Below, piece by piece: positions 11,047 through 20,074 of a DNA stretch of 64,000 nt. The notes under the pieces were generated by a model. That model had not been told where the DNA came from and made no database searches. It was given only the letters and a program-made list of their open reading frames with translations. The stretch lies in the NCBI RefSeq assembly GCF_002920615.1, contig NZ_PQSU01000005.1, forward strand, positions 1 to 64,000. Direction: 5' to 3'. Source of the stretch: Streptomyces sp. Ru62. GTDB taxonomy: Bacteria; Actinomycetota; Actinomycetes; Streptomycetales; Streptomycetaceae. Numbering within the stretch: the first letter of the stretch is position 1; the number at the start of each line of letters is the position of its first letter. The position numbers and the translations under genes were made by a program.

Positions 11047-11340
11047 ATGGCGGAAACGGAAGCGGAGATCAAGGCGCGCAAGGAGCGGGAGCGGGACGAG
11101 CTGTACGCCCTCGACATCTCGGGCGTCGAGTGGCACTGCGCGCCGGGCACGGAGGAGCACGAGGAGCGGGTCGAGATCGCGTACCTGCCCGGCGGGGCGG
11201 TGGCGATGCGGTCCTCGCTCGACCCGGACACGGTGCTGCGCTACACCGAGGCGGAGTGGCGGGCGTTCGTGCTGGGGGCTCGGGACGGGGAGTTCGATCT
11301 GACGCCCACGGCTCACAACGGGGGGTTGGACGTGCAGTGA
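11047..11340 (+). CDS. bldB: DUF397 protein resembling the developmental regulator BldB
   Basis: 97 residues. A charged N-terminus (EAEIKARKERERDELYALD) leads into a DUF397 core: VEWHCAPGTE, ERVEIAYLPGGAVAMRSS and YTEAEWRAFVLGARDGEFDL. Common DUF397 proteins are about 60-70 residues. This longer, charged form and its position beside the ESX genes fit BldB, a small protein of about 98 residues needed for aerial growth and antibiotic production in S. coelicolor. Tyr20 lies where I recall the residue altered in a bldB point mutant. The symbol is from memory and tentative: other DUF397 paralogues exist, and I am not certain bldB occupies exactly this slot in other species. It is divergent from rpsO and convergent with eccD. 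Confidence 0.65.
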   Translation: MAETEAEIKARKERERDELYALDISGVEWHCAPGTEEHEERVEIAYLPGGAVAMRSSLDPDTVLRYTEAEWRAFVLGARDGEFDLTPTAHNGGLDVQ

Positions 11341-11352
11341 GCCGTGCATGAG

Positions 11353-11382
11353 AAAGGGCGGCACGCGCGCGTGCCGCCCTTT
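11353..11382. terminator. Perfect bidirectional terminator
   Basis: A 30-bp perfect palindrome (arms AAAGGGCGGCACGCG and complement) has T-runs on both sides. It lies between the convergent BldB-like gene and eccD. Confidence 0.9.
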
Positions 11383-11431
11383 TCGCCGTCCGGCTCCCCG
11401 CCGGTGCCGGCCCGCTTGCGCCGTCCGGCTC

Positions 11432-12946
11432 CTAGCTGGTCATGGCCCGCGCCTGCGCGTACACGTCGAAGACGGCCAGGGCCAGCGGGATCAACGTGAG
11501 CAGGACGAAGCTCTCGGCGATCTCCAGGAAGCGCCCCCAGAAGGGGGTGACACCACGCCGTGGGGTGATCAGGGCGATCGCGGTGACCAGGGCGGTGGCC
11601 GCGGCGACGGCGGCGGCGAGCCAGACGCTCCGGATGTCGAGGGCCAGGCTGTCACCCCGGAGGGCGTCGATCAGGTAGTCCCGCGGCGGGTTCAGGGCCA
11701 GCCCCAGGCCGAGGAAGACGATGGCGGCGAGGCCCGCGGCCAGGGTGGCGCCGACCTGTGCGGTGTAACGGAACAGGTGCGCCCGCATGAGCATCGCCAC
11801 GCCGGTCGCGAGAGCCAGCAGCTGGGCCCAGAGGTTGCTGGAGAAGCCGAGGACGATGGACGCTCCCACGGCGACGAGAGCGCAGCCGCCGACGAGGCCA
11901 ACGAGGAGTTCGTGGCCGCGCCGGGCCTGTGCGGCCACGCGCTCGGCGTCCACGGGCTCCTGGGGCGCGGGCTCGCCGGTGTCGTAGCCGCCGCGGGAGG
12001 GGTTGGGCGGTTCGAAGCCGATGGGCAGCCGCGCGAAACGCATGGACAGGCCGGGGAGGAAGGCCAGCGCCACGACGGAGAGCGGGGCGCAGACGGCGGC
12101 CGTCTCGATGGGCTTCAGCTCGGTGAGGATCGCGACGAAGGTCGTGAGCAGACCGACGGCGGAGGCGAAGAGGAACGCCACGAAGGGTCCGTCGCCGCCC
12201 GGCGACACCAGGGTGAGGACCAGGGAGGCGACCAGGACGGCCGTGCAGGCGAGCAGGAACTGCAGCCGCCCGATGCCCTCACCGGCGGACAGCGACAGCA
12301 GACCCGAGCCGGCCACGGCCACGTTGGGCAGGGCGCCGAGTCCCAGCGCGACGGCGGAGCCCCGGTCGTCGTACACACGCGCGCGTACGCACGCGATCGT
12401 GACGAGCAGGATGCCGCAGACGCCCGCGATGATGCCCTGCAGGCTGTGCATGTCGTGCCGGATCTGCGAGCTCCAGGCCACGAACGCGAGCAGCGCGGGC
12501 AGGATGCCGCCCGCGACGAGACCGGCGGCGCGGGTGAGGTCGCCGCTCCACAGGGTGCGGTCGCGGGTGACGGCTGCGGCCACGGCCTCGGAGACGTCGT
12601 CGAGGACGGCCGGGGGCAGCGACTCGGCGAACGGGCGCAGGGTGAGCAGCTCGCCGTCGAGGATGCGCTGGGCCGTGAAGGACCGGGCGCCGTCGAGGAC
12701 GGTGCCGTCACGGCGTACGAGGTGGTAGCCGACCGGAGCGCCTTCGGCGGGGCTCTGCTGGGACAGGCGCAGGATCTCCGGGTAGAGGTCGGCGACCGGT
12801 ACGTCGTCGGGCAGCGCGACGTCGATGCGGCTGTCGGGCGCCACGATGGTGACGCGGCAGAAGCCGAAGCCCATGCCCGCCCCGGAAGGGGCTCCGGTGC
12901 CCGGTCCACCGGTCGCGCCGGCCGGCGCGGAGGCCGTCATGCTCAC
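11432..12946 (-). CDS. eccD: T7SS integral membrane protein EccD
   Basis: 504 residues from GTG at 12946, which has GAGGGGGA 7 bp upstream (better than the ATG two codons later). After a Gly/Ala-rich N-terminus, residues about 28-110 form a ubiquitin-like (YukD) domain (CRVTIVAPDSRIDVALPDDV through GELLTLRPFAESLPP). About eleven membrane segments follow. This is the EccD plan: a dimer that lines the periphery of the T7SS membrane complex. It is divergent from eccC across 330 bp. Confidence 0.9.
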   Translation of the reverse strand: MSMTASAPAGATGGPGTGAPSGAGMGFGFCRVTIVAPDSRIDVALPDDVPVADLYPEILRLSQQSPAEGAPVGYHLVRRDGTVLDGARSFTAQRILDGELLTLRPFAESLPPAVLDDVSEAVAAAVTRDRTLWSGDLTRAAGLVAGGILPALLAFVAWSSQIRHDMHSLQGIIAGVCGILLVTIACVRARVYDDRGSAVALGLGALPNVAVAGSGLLSLSAGEGIGRLQFLLACTAVLVASLVLTLVSPGGDGPFVAFLFASAVGLLTTFVAILTELKPIETAAVCAPLSVVALAFLPGLSMRFARLPIGFEPPNPSRGGYDTGEPAPQEPVDAERVAAQARRGHELLVGLVGGCALVAVGASIVLGFSSNLWAQLLALATGVAMLMRAHLFRYTAQVGATLAAGLAAIVFLGLGLALNPPRDYLIDALRGDSLALDIRSVWLAAAVAAATALVTAIALITPRRGVTPFWGRFLEIAESFVLLTLIPLALAVFDVYAQARAMTS

Positions 12947-13276
12947 CTGCTGTTCCCCCTCGTCGGTGGTGGGGCGGCCCAGGGTGCCACCGCGCACCTT
13001 CCGCCCGTAAAGATGCTGTGTAGGTTGTGCGACGCCTTCCCGCCCCACCGGCCGACCGAGCGGTTCTGGCCGGGGTCCGCGGGAGACACCTGCTTCGAAC
13101 AGGTGCGGATTGCCCGGGTTTTCCCGGAACGATTCGCAACTGCTCACGCGCTTCACCGGCACCCTACCGCCCGCCGTCGTCCGTGGTTGTCAGTAGGATC
13201 GCGGTTCGCGATCGACGTCCGCCTGACACGGGGCGGCGGATGAAACATCTCGGTCCGGCAAGGGAATTGGTGCGTA
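12947..13276. promoter_or_regulatory. Divergent eccD/eccC promoter region
   Basis: 330 bp without a supportable gene. TAGGAT at 13194-13199 on the plus strand is a possible -10 for eccC; on the minus strand TAGGGT within 13160-13170 could serve eccD. No matching -35 boxes are obvious. Confidence 0.35.
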
Positions 13277-16200
13277 GTGAGCCACATCGTCGTCAAGCGC
13301 CCACCGCGGGCACTGCCGAAGGAAGTGCCCACGGACGAGGTCGTACTGCAGGCTCCGCCGGAACTGCCGCGCGGTCAGCAGGAAGGCGCACTGATGCAGC
13401 TTCTGCCCATGCTGGGCATGGGCGGATCCGTGGTGTTCTTCTTCAACCCGCAGGCCCAGCCCTTCATGAAGATCATGGGCCTGGTGATGGTGGCCTCGAC
13501 GATCGCCATGGGCATCTCGATGCTCGTCCGCTACCGCCGCGGCAATCAGGGACAGATGGCCGACCTGCGCCGTGACTACCTGCGTTACCTGTCGCAGACC
13601 CGCCGCGCCGCCGTGGAGACCGCGCGGTCCCAGCGCGACACCCAGTACTACCTGCACCCTTCGCCGGAGCAACTGTGGGCCCTGGTCGCCGAGGGCAGCC
13701 GGGTGTGGGAACGGCGCACCGCCGACGAGGACTTCGGGCAGGTGCGCGTCGGACTCGGTCCGCAGGCCCTGGCCACGCCCCTGATCCCGCCCCAGACCGC
13801 CCCGGTCGACGAGCTGGAGCCGCTGACCGCCGGCGCCATGCAGCGCTTCCTGGCGACGCACAGCACCCTCGACGACCTGCCGATGGCGGTGTCGCTGCGC
13901 GCCTTCTACCACGTGACGATCAGCGGCGAGCCGGGCACCGTGCGCGGCACCGCCCGGGCCGTCACCGCCTCCCTCGCTTCCCTGCACTCCCCCGAGGACC
14001 TGGTCATCGCCGTCGTCACCGCGCGCGAGTCGGCACCCGAATGGGAGTGGGCCAAGTGGCTGCCGCACGTGCAGGCTCCGGGCGTCACCGACGGCGCCGG
14101 CAGCATGCGTCTGATCAGCACCGACCCGGTGGAGCTGGAGGACCGGCTCGCCTCCCGCCTGGAGGGCCGCCCGCGTTTCCACCCGTCCGGGCCGCCCGTT
14201 GCCGAACAGCCCCATCTGGTGGTGGTGCTCGACGGCATCTCCCTTCCGCCCACCTCGTTGCTGGCCGGCCCCGAGGGCCTGCAGGGCGTGACGGTCCTGG
14301 AAGTCGTACCGGGCGACCTCACCATCGGGCGCGGCGACCTCTCGGTCGTCGTGCAGCCGAAGGAACTGCGCCTGGAGTCCGCCCACGGCATGGTCTACGA
14401 GGGGACCCCGGACGTCCTTTCGTACGAGGCGGCGGAGGCGTTGGCGCGTCAGTTGGCGCCGCTGCGCATGGCGTCGGGCGGTGACGACGACGAACCGCTG
14501 CTCGCCAACCTGGAGTTCACCGACCTGCTGAACCTGGGCGACGCGGCGTCGGTCGACCCCAAGCGGACCTGGCGGCCCCGCTCGCAGTCGGAGCGGCTGC
14601 GCGTGCCGATCGGTGTCGGTGAGGACGGCCGGCCCGTGATGCTCGACCTCAAGGAGGCGGCGCAGGAGGGCATGGGCCCGCACGGCCTGTGCGTCGGTGC
14701 GACCGGTTCCGGCAAGTCCGAGCTGCTGCGCACCCTGGTCCTCGGCCTCGCCGTGACCCACTCCTCCGAGACGCTGAACTTCGTCCTCGCCGACTTCAAG
14801 GGCGGTGCCACGTTCGCGGGCATGGCCCAGCTGCCGCACGTGGCGGCTGTGATCACCAACCTCGCGGACGACCTCACCCTCGTCGACCGCATGGGCGACT
14901 CCATCCGCGGTGAGCTGAACCGCCGCCAGGAGATGCTCCGCGACGCGGGCAACTACGCCAACATCCACGACTACGAGAAGGCGCGCGCGGCGGGTGCCCC
15001 GCTGCAGCCGATCCCGTCCCTCGTCCTGGTGATCGACGAGTTCAGCGAGCTGCTGACCGCCAAGCCCGACTTCATCGAGATGTTCGTGCAGATCGGCCGC
15101 ATCGGCCGATCGCTGGGCGTGCACCTGCTGCTGGCCTCGCAGCGCCTGGAGGAGGGCCGTCTGAGGGGCCTGGAGACGTACCTCTCCTACCGGATCGGTC
15201 TGCGGACGTTCTCGGCGGCCGAGTCCCGCGCCGCGCTCGGCGTCCCGGACGCCTACGAGCTCCCGAACGTCCCGGGTTCCGGCTTCCTGAAGTTCGGCAC
15301 GGACGAGATGGTCCGCTTCAAGGCCGCGTACGTATCCGGGGTGTACCGCACCAGCTCCCAGCAGGCCGCGGCGCTCGGCGGCCCGCTGCCCGTCGACCGC
15401 AGGCCGGTCCTGTTCACGGCGGCCGAGGTCCCGGTGCAGTACGTGCCCATCCCGCAGCAGCGGCAGGAGGAGGAGACCGGCAAGCGGCAGGACGACGCGC
15501 TCGCCGACACCGTCCTCGACGTGATCGTGCGGCGTCTGGAGGCGCAGGGCCCGGCCGCCCACCAGGTGTGGCTGCCCCCGCTGGACAGTCCGCCCTCGCT
15601 CGACGCGCTGCTGCCGGGACTCGCCCCGGTGCCCGGCCGCGGTATGACCCAGCCGGGCTACGAGGGCGCGGGCAGGCTGGTCGTCCCGGCCGGCCTGATC
15701 GACAAGCCGTACGAGCAGCGGCGCGACCCGCTGTGGCTGGACTTCGGCGGCGCGGCCGGCCATATGCAGATCATCGGCGGCCCGCAGTCCGGCAAGTCGA
15801 CGCTGCTGCGCTCGATCATCGCGTCGTTCGCGCTGACCCACACCCCGTGGGAAGTCCAGTTCTACGGCCTGGACTTCGGCGGTGGCGGTATGGCCTCGGT
15901 GGCCGGCCTGCCGCATGTGGGCGGTGTCGCGTCCCGTCTGGACCCGGAGAAGGTCCGGCGCACGGCGGCCGAGGTGTACGGCGTCATGACCCGGCGGGAG
16001 GAGTACTTCCGCTCGGCGGGCATCTCCTCCATCGCGGAGTTCCGTACCCGTCGCGCGCGCGGGGACATCTCGGTGACCGACCAGCCCTGGGGTGACGTCT
16101 TCCTGGTCATCGACGGCTGGGGCAACTTCCGCACGGACTACGAGGCCCTTGAACCGCTGGTACTGGACATCGCCGCGCGTGGCCTGGGCTACGGCATCCA

Positions 16201-17251
16201 CCTCGTCCTGACCGCCTCGCGCTCGATGGAGGTCCGCGCGAACCTCAAGGACCACCTGATGAACCGCCTTGAGCTGCGGCTGGGTGACCCCATGGACTCC
16301 GAGATCGACCGCAAGGTCGCGGCGAACGTCCCCACCGGTGTGCCGGGCCGCGGTCAGACCCCGCAGAAGCAGCACTTCATGGCGGCGGTCCCGCGCATCG
16401 ACGGTCTCTCGTCCGACACGGACCTCGCGGAGGCGACGACCGCCCTCGCGGCCGAGGTCACCCGCCACTGGCAGGAGCCGGGCGCGCCCGAGGTGCGCCT
16501 GCTCCCCCGCGAGTTCCCGGCCACGCAGCTACCGCCGGGCGACCGTTTCCCGAGCCGCGGCATCTCCTTCGCCCTCGACGAGGACAACCTGGAGCCGGTG
16601 TTCGTGGACTTCGAACAGGACCCGTTCTTCCTGGTGTTCGGGGAGAGCGAGTCCGGCAAGTCGAACCTGCTGAAGCTGCTGATCAAGCGCCTGACCGAGC
16701 GGTACGACGGCAACACCTGCAAGCTCTTCGTCGTCGACAACCGCCGCTCGCTGCTCGGGGTGACCCCGAAGTCGCACCTGGCCGAGTACATCCCCATGTC
16801 GAACCAGATGCAGCACCACATGGACGCACTGGCCGACCTGATGCAGCGCCGCACCCCGACCGCCGATGTCACCCCGGAGCAGCTGCGCAACCGCAGCTGG
16901 TGGCGGGGTCCCACGGTGTACGTCGTCATCGACGACTACGACCTCGTGTCCACGTCGAGCGGCAACCCGCTGGCGGGCCTGACGGAACTGCTGCCGTTCG
17001 CCCGCGACGTCGGCGTCCGCTTCATCATCGCCCGCTCCACGGCGGGCGCGGGCCGTGCCGGTTACGAGTCCTTCATGCAGCGCATCAAGGAACTCGGCGC
17101 CCAGGGCGTGGTCCTCGCGGGCGACCCGGCCGAGGGCGACCTGCTGGGCGGAGTCCGACCGCGGCCGATGCCGGCGGGGCGGGGGATCTTCGTGTCTCGG
17201 AAGCGGGGGAAGCCCATGGTTCAGGTGGGATTGGTGGATGCGGAGAACTGA
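13277..17251 (+). CDS. eccC: T7SS ATPase EccC (three FtsK/SpoIIIE domains, single chain)
   Basis: 1324 residues from GTG. Two N-terminal membrane segments (about 39-75) are followed by three FtsK/SpoIIIE ATPase modules. Their Walker A motifs are GATGSGKS (474-481), GGPQSGKS (834-841) and GESESGKS (1122-1129). The Walker B segments read VLVIDEF, FLVIDGW and YVVIDDY, so only module 1 has the Asp-Glu pair. This matches characterised EccC proteins, in which the first module hydrolyses ATP and the others bind substrate C-termini. It is one chain here, not split into EccCa/EccCb. It probably drives export of the WXG100-like proteins encoded downstream. Confidence 0.96.
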   Translation: MSHIVVKRPPRALPKEVPTDEVVLQAPPELPRGQQEGALMQLLPMLGMGGSVVFFFNPQAQPFMKIMGLVMVASTIAMGISMLVRYRRGNQGQMADLRRDYLRYLSQTRRAAVETARSQRDTQYYLHPSPEQLWALVAEGSRVWERRTADEDFGQVRVGLGPQALATPLIPPQTAPVDELEPLTAGAMQRFLATHSTLDDLPMAVSLRAFYHVTISGEPGTVRGTARAVTASLASLHSPEDLVIAVVTARESAPEWEWAKWLPHVQAPGVTDGAGSMRLISTDPVELEDRLASRLEGRPRFHPSGPPVAEQPHLVVVLDGISLPPTSLLAGPEGLQGVTVLEVVPGDLTIGRGDLSVVVQPKELRLESAHGMVYEGTPDVLSYEAAEALARQLAPLRMASGGDDDEPLLANLEFTDLLNLGDAASVDPKRTWRPRSQSERLRVPIGVGEDGRPVMLDLKEAAQEGMGPHGLCVGATGSGKSELLRTLVLGLAVTHSSETLNFVLADFKGGATFAGMAQLPHVAAVITNLADDLTLVDRMGDSIRGELNRRQEMLRDAGNYANIHDYEKARAAGAPLQPIPSLVLVIDEFSELLTAKPDFIEMFVQIGRIGRSLGVHLLLASQRLEEGRLRGLETYLSYRIGLRTFSAAESRAALGVPDAYELPNVPGSGFLKFGTDEMVRFKAAYVSGVYRTSSQQAAALGGPLPVDRRPVLFTAAEVPVQYVPIPQQRQEEETGKRQDDALADTVLDVIVRRLEAQGPAAHQVWLPPLDSPPSLDALLPGLAPVPGRGMTQPGYEGAGRLVVPAGLIDKPYEQRRDPLWLDFGGAAGHMQIIGGPQSGKSTLLRSIIASFALTHTPWEVQFYGLDFGGGGMASVAGLPHVGGVASRLDPEKVRRTAAEVYGVMTRREEYFRSAGISSIAEFRTRRARGDISVTDQPWGDVFLVIDGWGNFRTDYEALEPLVLDIAARGLGYGIHLVLTASRSMEVRANLKDHLMNRLELRLGDPMDSEIDRKVAANVPTGVPGRGQTPQKQHFMAAVPRIDGLSSDTDLAEATTALAAEVTRHWQEPGAPEVRLLPREFPATQLPPGDRFPSRGISFALDEDNLEPVFVDFEQDPFFLVFGESESGKSNLLKLLIKRLTERYDGNTCKLFVVDNRRSLLGVTPKSHLAEYIPMSNQMQHHMDALADLMQRRTPTADVTPEQLRNRSWWRGPTVYVVIDDYDLVSTSSGNPLAGLTELLPFARDVGVRFIIARSTAGAGRAGYESFMQRIKELGAQGVVLAGDPAEGDLLGGVRPRPMPAGRGIFVSRKRGKPMVQVGLVDAEN

Positions 17252-17323
17252 GGCACGTAGACACTGCTGGTCTGAGGCCGCTCCCGCTCATCGGCTGGAG
17301 CGCAGAGAGGGGAGGGGCCGCGC

Positions 17324-17773
17324 ATGGCGTGGGACGAGTGGGAGCAGCTGAAGGCGAAGGCAGCGCAGAACCAGTCAGCCCGTATGCAGCTCAACCATGT
17401 GACTCCCGACAACGGAGGCGGCGAGAGTACGCGTGGTGATCTCACCGTGCACCAGGAGGATCTCTCCGCGATCGGTTCCGCTGCCCACGAACTGTTCCAG
17501 GACTTCAGCCGGTTCAGCGACCATGCCCGCATGTCCTCCATCAAGGCGGCCGGGGGACTGAAGACCGAGGGGTTCGACATCGGGGCTGCCCTCGATCATG
17601 TGGCCGAGCGCTGGGTGGACCAGGTGCAAAGCCTCCTCGACGCCTGCGCCCACATCTCCAACCACCTCCGCTACACCAAGAACCAGCACGCCGCCGACGA
17701 GTCCTACATCGCCGGCACTCTCAGCAGCATCTCCCAGCTGGACCAGGGCTTTGACGAGCGGAAGGGCAGCTGA
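17324..17773 (+). CDS. Small helical ESX-like partner protein
   Basis: 149 residues, almost entirely predictable as helix after a polar N-terminus. Two long helices (about 40-75 and 82-148) contain LDHVAERWVDQVQSLLDACAHI, giving a lone Trp near the helix turn in the manner of WXG100 folds although no W-x-G occurs. It starts 72 bp after eccC and ends 5 bp before the 760-residue gene, so the two are probably co-translated as partners. I infer a role as a chaperone or co-secreted partner of that large protein. No named family recognised. Confidence 0.8.
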   Translation: MAWDEWEQLKAKAAQNQSARMQLNHVTPDNGGGESTRGDLTVHQEDLSAIGSAAHELFQDFSRFSDHARMSSIKAAGGLKTEGFDIGAALDHVAERWVDQVQSLLDACAHISNHLRYTKNQHAADESYIAGTLSSISQLDQGFDERKGS

Positions 17774-17778
17774 GGGCC

Positions 17779-20061
17779 ATGGATCTCGATGCATTGCGCC
17801 ACGGGAACTTCTCGCAGCTCGGTGAGGCCATCACCGACTGGGAGGAGATGACCAAGAACCTGGCGACGCTGAAGGAAGACGCCCAGAACAACCTGAAGAG
17901 TCGCGCGGACAAGGCGCACTGGGCCGGTGTCAACGCACAGGTGAGCCGGGAGTTCGTCGGCAAGACCGCGGAGGAGTTCGCGGACGCCCACACGCAGGCG
18001 GACTCCATCACGAAGATCCTCAAGGACACCCGCGGCGAACTCGTCAAGTACCGCGACGAGCTGAACGAGACCCTCGAACGCGCACCGTACAAGTACTGCA
18101 CCGTGATCGACACCGGCGGCGGGACCTTCACCGTCGCCGGTAATCCTCGTCCTGACTGGGCTTCCGACCCGAGCGGCAGCACAAGCGCGGTCAGCCAGCA
18201 AGACGTCGAGAACCTGCGCAACGAGGTTCAGCGCATTCTCAACAAGGCGACCGAGAGCGACAGTACTGCGGCCAAGGCGCTCCGACTCCTCGTCGACCAG
18301 GCGAAGTACGGATTCTCCGGCGCCCACTACGAAAACCGGGACCAAGCCGCCGAGGCGGTCGCGGACGCCGACCGGATGGCCAAGATCCTTGCGAAGAACC
18401 CGCACGACGTGACGAGTACGGAGCTCGCCGCACTCAACTCGACCCTGGCCAAGTACAAGAACGACCCACTGTTCGCCGAAGAGTTCGCCACGCAGGTCGG
18501 CCCGAGGAAGGTACTCACTTTCTGGGCCGGCATCGCCGATCCCTACCAGGGGACTTACGACCCCGACCGCGCCAAGCAAGCCAAACAGCTCCAGAAGAAC
18601 CTCGGCGTCGTCATCGGTCAAGCCACCCTCTCGGACAGCGACAAGATGCAGAACTGGGAGCGGCAGATGATCCGGCTGGGTCCCGACCAGCTCGGGATCG
18701 ACGACGCGGGCAACCCGACCGGTTACGCGGTCATGAGCAACCTCATGCGTTTCGGTGACTATGACGACCAGTTCCTCAACGACTACGGCGACAAGCTCGT
18801 CGCGTACGACAAGAAGGTGAACGGCCAGGGCATCAACGCCTGGGTCAACAACTTCAACCAGGGCGACCTCAACTACTGGGGCTACAAGAACGATCGTGGC
18901 CGCGACCCGATGACCGGATTCTTGGAAGCGCTCGGTCATAATCCGGACGCATCGACGCAGTTCTTCGCCCAGCCCGACGGCAGCGGTGACGCGGTCCGCA
19001 AGGACGCCCAGGTCAACGAGCACCTGAAGTACCTGACGAAGGAACGCGTCTGGGTCTCCGACGCCACGATGGAGGGCAACCACGACTACGTTGCGGCGCG
19101 CAACTCCCTCGGCCGCGCACTGGAGGCGGCCACGACCGGCTACTCTGCCGATGCCTCCCCGAAGGACATCGCCACGGGCGACCGACGCACCGCGGCCACG
19201 GCAGGTGTCATGGAACAGGTCGCCTACCTCTACGGTGGAGAGGACGGCCCGAAGATGTTGCACGACCAGCCTGAGCTGGCCGACAGCCTGGGCAAGATGG
19301 CTGGTGCGTACATCGATGACATCGATTACGAGCTGTCCGGTATCGGGGACCACGGCAAGGACGCCGGCGACTTCCCTGCTCGATATGCCGGACGCGCCCA
19401 CTTCGGCAACCAGGGAGCCATCGATTTCCTGAGCGTCCTCGGCCAGGACGAAAATTCGCACAAGGCCGTGACAGCAGCCCAGCATGTTTATACCTTGAGC
19501 ATGCTCGACGCCCACCCGCCGACCAGTGATGCACATATGAACCAGGCTCGGGACATCATGTCGGTGGGCGCGGAAGCCCGCGGCATTCTGGACAATTCCC
19601 GCGTGGAGCAGGCGGCAACGACGTACGGCGAGAATTCGGAGGAAGCCAACAAGGCACTGGGTCGGTCGGGCGACTGGAAGAAACTGCTGGTCGGAGCAGT
19701 AGTCGCAGGCGGCGTCGCCTCCATCCCACTCCCTGGATCCACGGCTGCCGCAGTGGTCATCGCCCCGGTCGCCGCCGACACGATCACCAATGCGGCCAAT
19801 ACGCTGCTCGGTCACGAGATCGACAAGGCGACGGATGACGCGGAATCCGATCCCCTGGTCCCGTCACAGATGACGAGCCGTCAATTCTACGGCAAAGGGG
19901 TCGACGATCTCGGATCGACCTACGATGCGTACTTCAAGGACCACCCAAACGCCAGGGCTGTCGCTGACCAGCAGCAATGGGTCGAAGAAACCAAGAGCAG
20001 CTACCTGGGCACCGGCTCCCACGAGAACGACTACCGGGGTCGGCCTCCCTACAAGGACTGA
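17779..20061 (+). CDS. Large WXG-type probable T7SS substrate
   Basis: 760 residues. The N-terminal 110 residues form an ESX-like helical hairpin with W48-A-G50 in KAHWAGVNAQVSREFVGK. The middle (about 190-610) is a long helical region with repeated features such as LRFGDYDDQFLNDYGDKLVAY and FLEALGHNPDASTQFF. It resembles an uncharacterised family of large actinobacterial secreted proteins (possibly DUF6571; recalled, not checked). Near residues 634-680 there is a strongly hydrophobic pair of segments, LLVGAVVAGGVASIPLP and AAAVVIAPVAADTI, followed by a polar tail. There is no signal peptide, consistent with T7SS export. The membrane-active part could be a pore or anchor; this is inference. 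A lipoprotein follows 13 bp later. Confidence 0.85.
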   Translation: MDLDALRHGNFSQLGEAITDWEEMTKNLATLKEDAQNNLKSRADKAHWAGVNAQVSREFVGKTAEEFADAHTQADSITKILKDTRGELVKYRDELNETLERAPYKYCTVIDTGGGTFTVAGNPRPDWASDPSGSTSAVSQQDVENLRNEVQRILNKATESDSTAAKALRLLVDQAKYGFSGAHYENRDQAAEAVADADRMAKILAKNPHDVTSTELAALNSTLAKYKNDPLFAEEFATQVGPRKVLTFWAGIADPYQGTYDPDRAKQAKQLQKNLGVVIGQATLSDSDKMQNWERQMIRLGPDQLGIDDAGNPTGYAVMSNLMRFGDYDDQFLNDYGDKLVAYDKKVNGQGINAWVNNFNQGDLNYWGYKNDRGRDPMTGFLEALGHNPDASTQFFAQPDGSGDAVRKDAQVNEHLKYLTKERVWVSDATMEGNHDYVAARNSLGRALEAATTGYSADASPKDIATGDRRTAATAGVMEQVAYLYGGEDGPKMLHDQPELADSLGKMAGAYIDDIDYELSGIGDHGKDAGDFPARYAGRAHFGNQGAIDFLSVLGQDENSHKAVTAAQHVYTLSMLDAHPPTSDAHMNQARDIMSVGAEARGILDNSRVEQAATTYGENSEEANKALGRSGDWKKLLVGAVVAGGVASIPLPGSTAAAVVIAPVAADTITNAANTLLGHEIDKATDDAESDPLVPSQMTSRQFYGKGVDDLGSTYDAYFKDHPNARAVADQQQWVEETKSSYLGTGSHENDYRGRPPYKD

Positions 20062-20074
20062 GCAGGGGCGTAAA

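Noticed and set aside
13190..16468. 1092-codon frame opposite eccC
   Set aside because: Antisense shadow of the EccC coding sequence with no recognisable motif.
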